DNA of 64,000 nucleotides from Schistosoma haematobium (taxonomy: Eukaryota; Platyhelminthes; Trematoda; Strigeidida; Schistosomatidae): NCBI RefSeq assembly GCF_000699445.3, contig NC_067201.1:18593501-18657500 (forward strand), written 5' to 3'. How positions within the stretch are numbered: the first letter of the stretch is position 1; each line of letters opens with the position of its first letter. A model generated the notes under the pieces. It saw only the letters and a list, made by a program, of their open reading frames with translations, was not told where the DNA came from and searched no databases. The position numbers and the translations under genes are program-made. Shown one piece after another: positions 62,740 through 64,000 of the stretch.

Positions 62740-62905
62740 AGTGGCTATCAGGACTCAGTAGCTAAGTGGATAACGCGATGGCGTTTGAAGCGAACGATAC
62801 TGGGTTCGAGTCCCAGAGTGAACATTAACTCTGGAATGCAGGTACGTCCAGCTACCAGGTCCCAAATAGGAAGAAACTCGAGTCCCGGATTCCACTGCTA
62901 GCCAC
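62740..62905 (+). ncRNA. Hammerhead-bearing Sm-alpha-type unit (pair 2, plus)
   Basis: A clean tRNA-like head (tagctaagtggataacgcga, tactgggttcgagtcccag) precedes a decayed hammerhead region in which CTGACGAGTCCC reads CTACCAGGTCCC and the GAAA box is agaaac. The ribozyme is presumably dead, while the polymerase III promoter boxes look good. It faces the minus unit at 62500-62700. Confidence 0.72.
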
Positions 62906-63532
62906 TATCAATCTTAACTATATCTTCGTTTTATGGATAACCCACGTTCACTTGACTGAAAATTTCTATAGTGTTGTTCATTACGTTACCCTTCTGAGAA
63001 TTTCTATAATGGTATTCTGTCCTCATCCAACTTGTGTTTATGTGCTCACTTTAGAATCATGCATGTGTGACGTTTGAGAATACAACCTTTCTGTTAAAAC
63101 TAAATTAAGTGTGTAACAGGATTCTTTAAAGTTGAATACTTAAAGTATGATCAGCTTATGATCTTGGGATCCCCTATCTAAGATCGCTACTATTAGAAAC
63201 TTTGTTTCGTCTCTTCTTTCACGAACAGTAATCAAAGCAGTTTTTATTATCCATTAATTTAAAATATGTGGGGTTTAATCAGTCTAGACACTTTCAAGCA
63301 TTAGGATCGTGAATAGTTAGGAGAAAAGCTAGACCCAGTTGTGACGTTAAAACCTGTTAAGTTGTTGAGTTATTGGTGCGACGTATTAAGAATTATTTAC
63401 TTCCTGAGTGAGGTGGTGTAAATGATGGAGATTATGCAGTCTAACTAGTGTAGTTTTGTGCGATTTACCCCATTATTTGTCATATTTTTTTAGAAATTAA
63501 TTTTCAGTTTAGTTTCTTTTTTCTAACTCTAG
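62906..63532. other. Intron 7 end, nothing recognised
   Basis: AT-rich intron sequence ending at the exon 8 acceptor. Confidence 0.5.
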
Positions 63533-63605
63533 ATTCAAAGTAATTTAGAGAAAGGCTTTAGAGAGGATGGTTCAATAAGTGAACCAGATCTTGTTTACCG
63601 ACAAG
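63533..63605 (+). CDS. TRAPPC12: TRAPPC12-like, exon 8 (gene continues)
   Basis: Acceptor ttctaactctag, donor GTATGA at 63606. It reads IQSNLEKGFREDGSISEPDL, VYRQ, ending in phase 1. The vertebrate protein has NLEQGLAEDGGMS.....RQ here. The tetratricopeptide-rich C-terminal third of the protein is not in the window, so the gene runs beyond position 64000. Confidence 0.85.
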
Positions 63606-63632
63606 GTATGAATATTTTATACTACAATGAAC

Positions 63633-63653
63633 TATATATATATATATATATAT
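63633..63653. repeat. (TA)n microsatellite
   Basis: About 10 TA units in intron 8. Confidence 0.9.
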
Positions 63654-64000
63654 CGTCATATATACTCAGCTATGATACTATATATTGATTGTGATTTATA
63701 GTCACCTGTCACATTATTCTAAAACAGTTCCTAATGGATCCAAAATATTCAAGAGTGTGGTAATTATCCTATTGATTTATGTGCAATCTTGAAGCCAGTT
63801 TTCGTAACAGACTGACACATTACACCGGAGAATCAGCGAGAAACAATGGGAGAGATAAAAAAACTTTCATCCGAGCTTCAAACTCCTCAATGGTGAGCAC
63901 TAACGAGTGCACATGGTCTTGAACTCAGGAACTCCAAGTTTTGCAGTGAACACTACCTTATTCACTGAATGAGTTAGATTTCAGTAGTCCATATTTTCAA
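63654..64000. other. Intron 8, nothing recognised
   Basis: No coding or repeat signal recognised before the window edge. Confidence 0.5.

Noticed and set aside
62740..62825. tRNA gene
   Set aside because: A- and B-box-like sequences are present, but there is no cloverleaf; they are the head of an Sm-alpha-type repeat.
1..64000. CRISPR array, bacterial operon or prophage
   Set aside because: No regularly spaced short repeats, no ribosome-binding-site-led gene clusters; introns and eukaryotic retroelements dominate.

Overview
The window reads as a blood-fluke (Schistosoma) nuclear genome segment. It is AT-rich and crowded with the repeat types known from schistosomes: RTE and CR1-like LINEs whose ORF1 carries a PHD-like finger, Gypsy and BEL/Pao LTR elements, Penelope-like elements with a GIY-YIG domain, a tRNA-like SINE, and Sm-alpha-type units carrying a hammerhead ribozyme. 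The species cannot be fixed from this sequence. No bacterial operon, CRISPR array or rRNA gene is visible.

One host gene is recognisable. It lies on the + strand and encodes a TRAPPC12-like subunit of the TRAPP vesicle-tethering complex. Eight phase-compatible exons run from about 38.3 kb to 63.6 kb, and the gene continues past the right edge. Its first three exons are separated by introns of only 57 and 50 bp. Later introns are 2.4-7.4 kb and hold most of the right-hand mobile elements.

Left part (1-38.3 kb): a decayed Gypsy copy with a 3' LTR (0.8-4.26 kb) sits between two diverged direct repeats. About 7.5 kb of nearly gene-free DNA follows, with LINE tails, a SINE and a possible transposase remnant. 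Next come two piles of nested elements. In the left pile (12.3-22.5 kb, - strand) an RTE LINE is split by a CR1-like LINE (called A here), which is split by a short-LTR Gypsy derivative, which is split by a Penelope-like element. In the right pile (22.9-33.4 kb, + strand) a CR1-like LINE (B) is split by a 5'-truncated A copy, which contains a second RTE copy and a solo copy of the same short LTR at the same A position; B also carries a 1-kb solo-LTR-like insert. A third CR1-like LINE (C, 33.56-38.34 kb) is nearly full length.

Right part (38.3-64 kb), inside TRAPPC12 introns: SINEs, RTE fragments, a BEL/Pao deletion derivative sitting in one arm of a palindrome whose other arm keeps the empty target site, two inverted pairs of hammerhead-bearing units, a second Penelope-like element split by a SINE, a solo LTR, and a young Gypsy deletion derivative with apparently identical LTRs, a CTAAC target duplication and an uninterrupted 797-residue ORF.

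The most unusual signals are: the tandem triplication of LTR end plus primer-binding site in the young Gypsy element; the full versus solo LTR at one site in two A copies; the patchwise near-identity of inverted LINE copies that share the same disabling mutations; and the BEL insertion with its empty site preserved a few hundred bases away. All alignments were made by eye, so identity statements are approximate unless exact bases are given.
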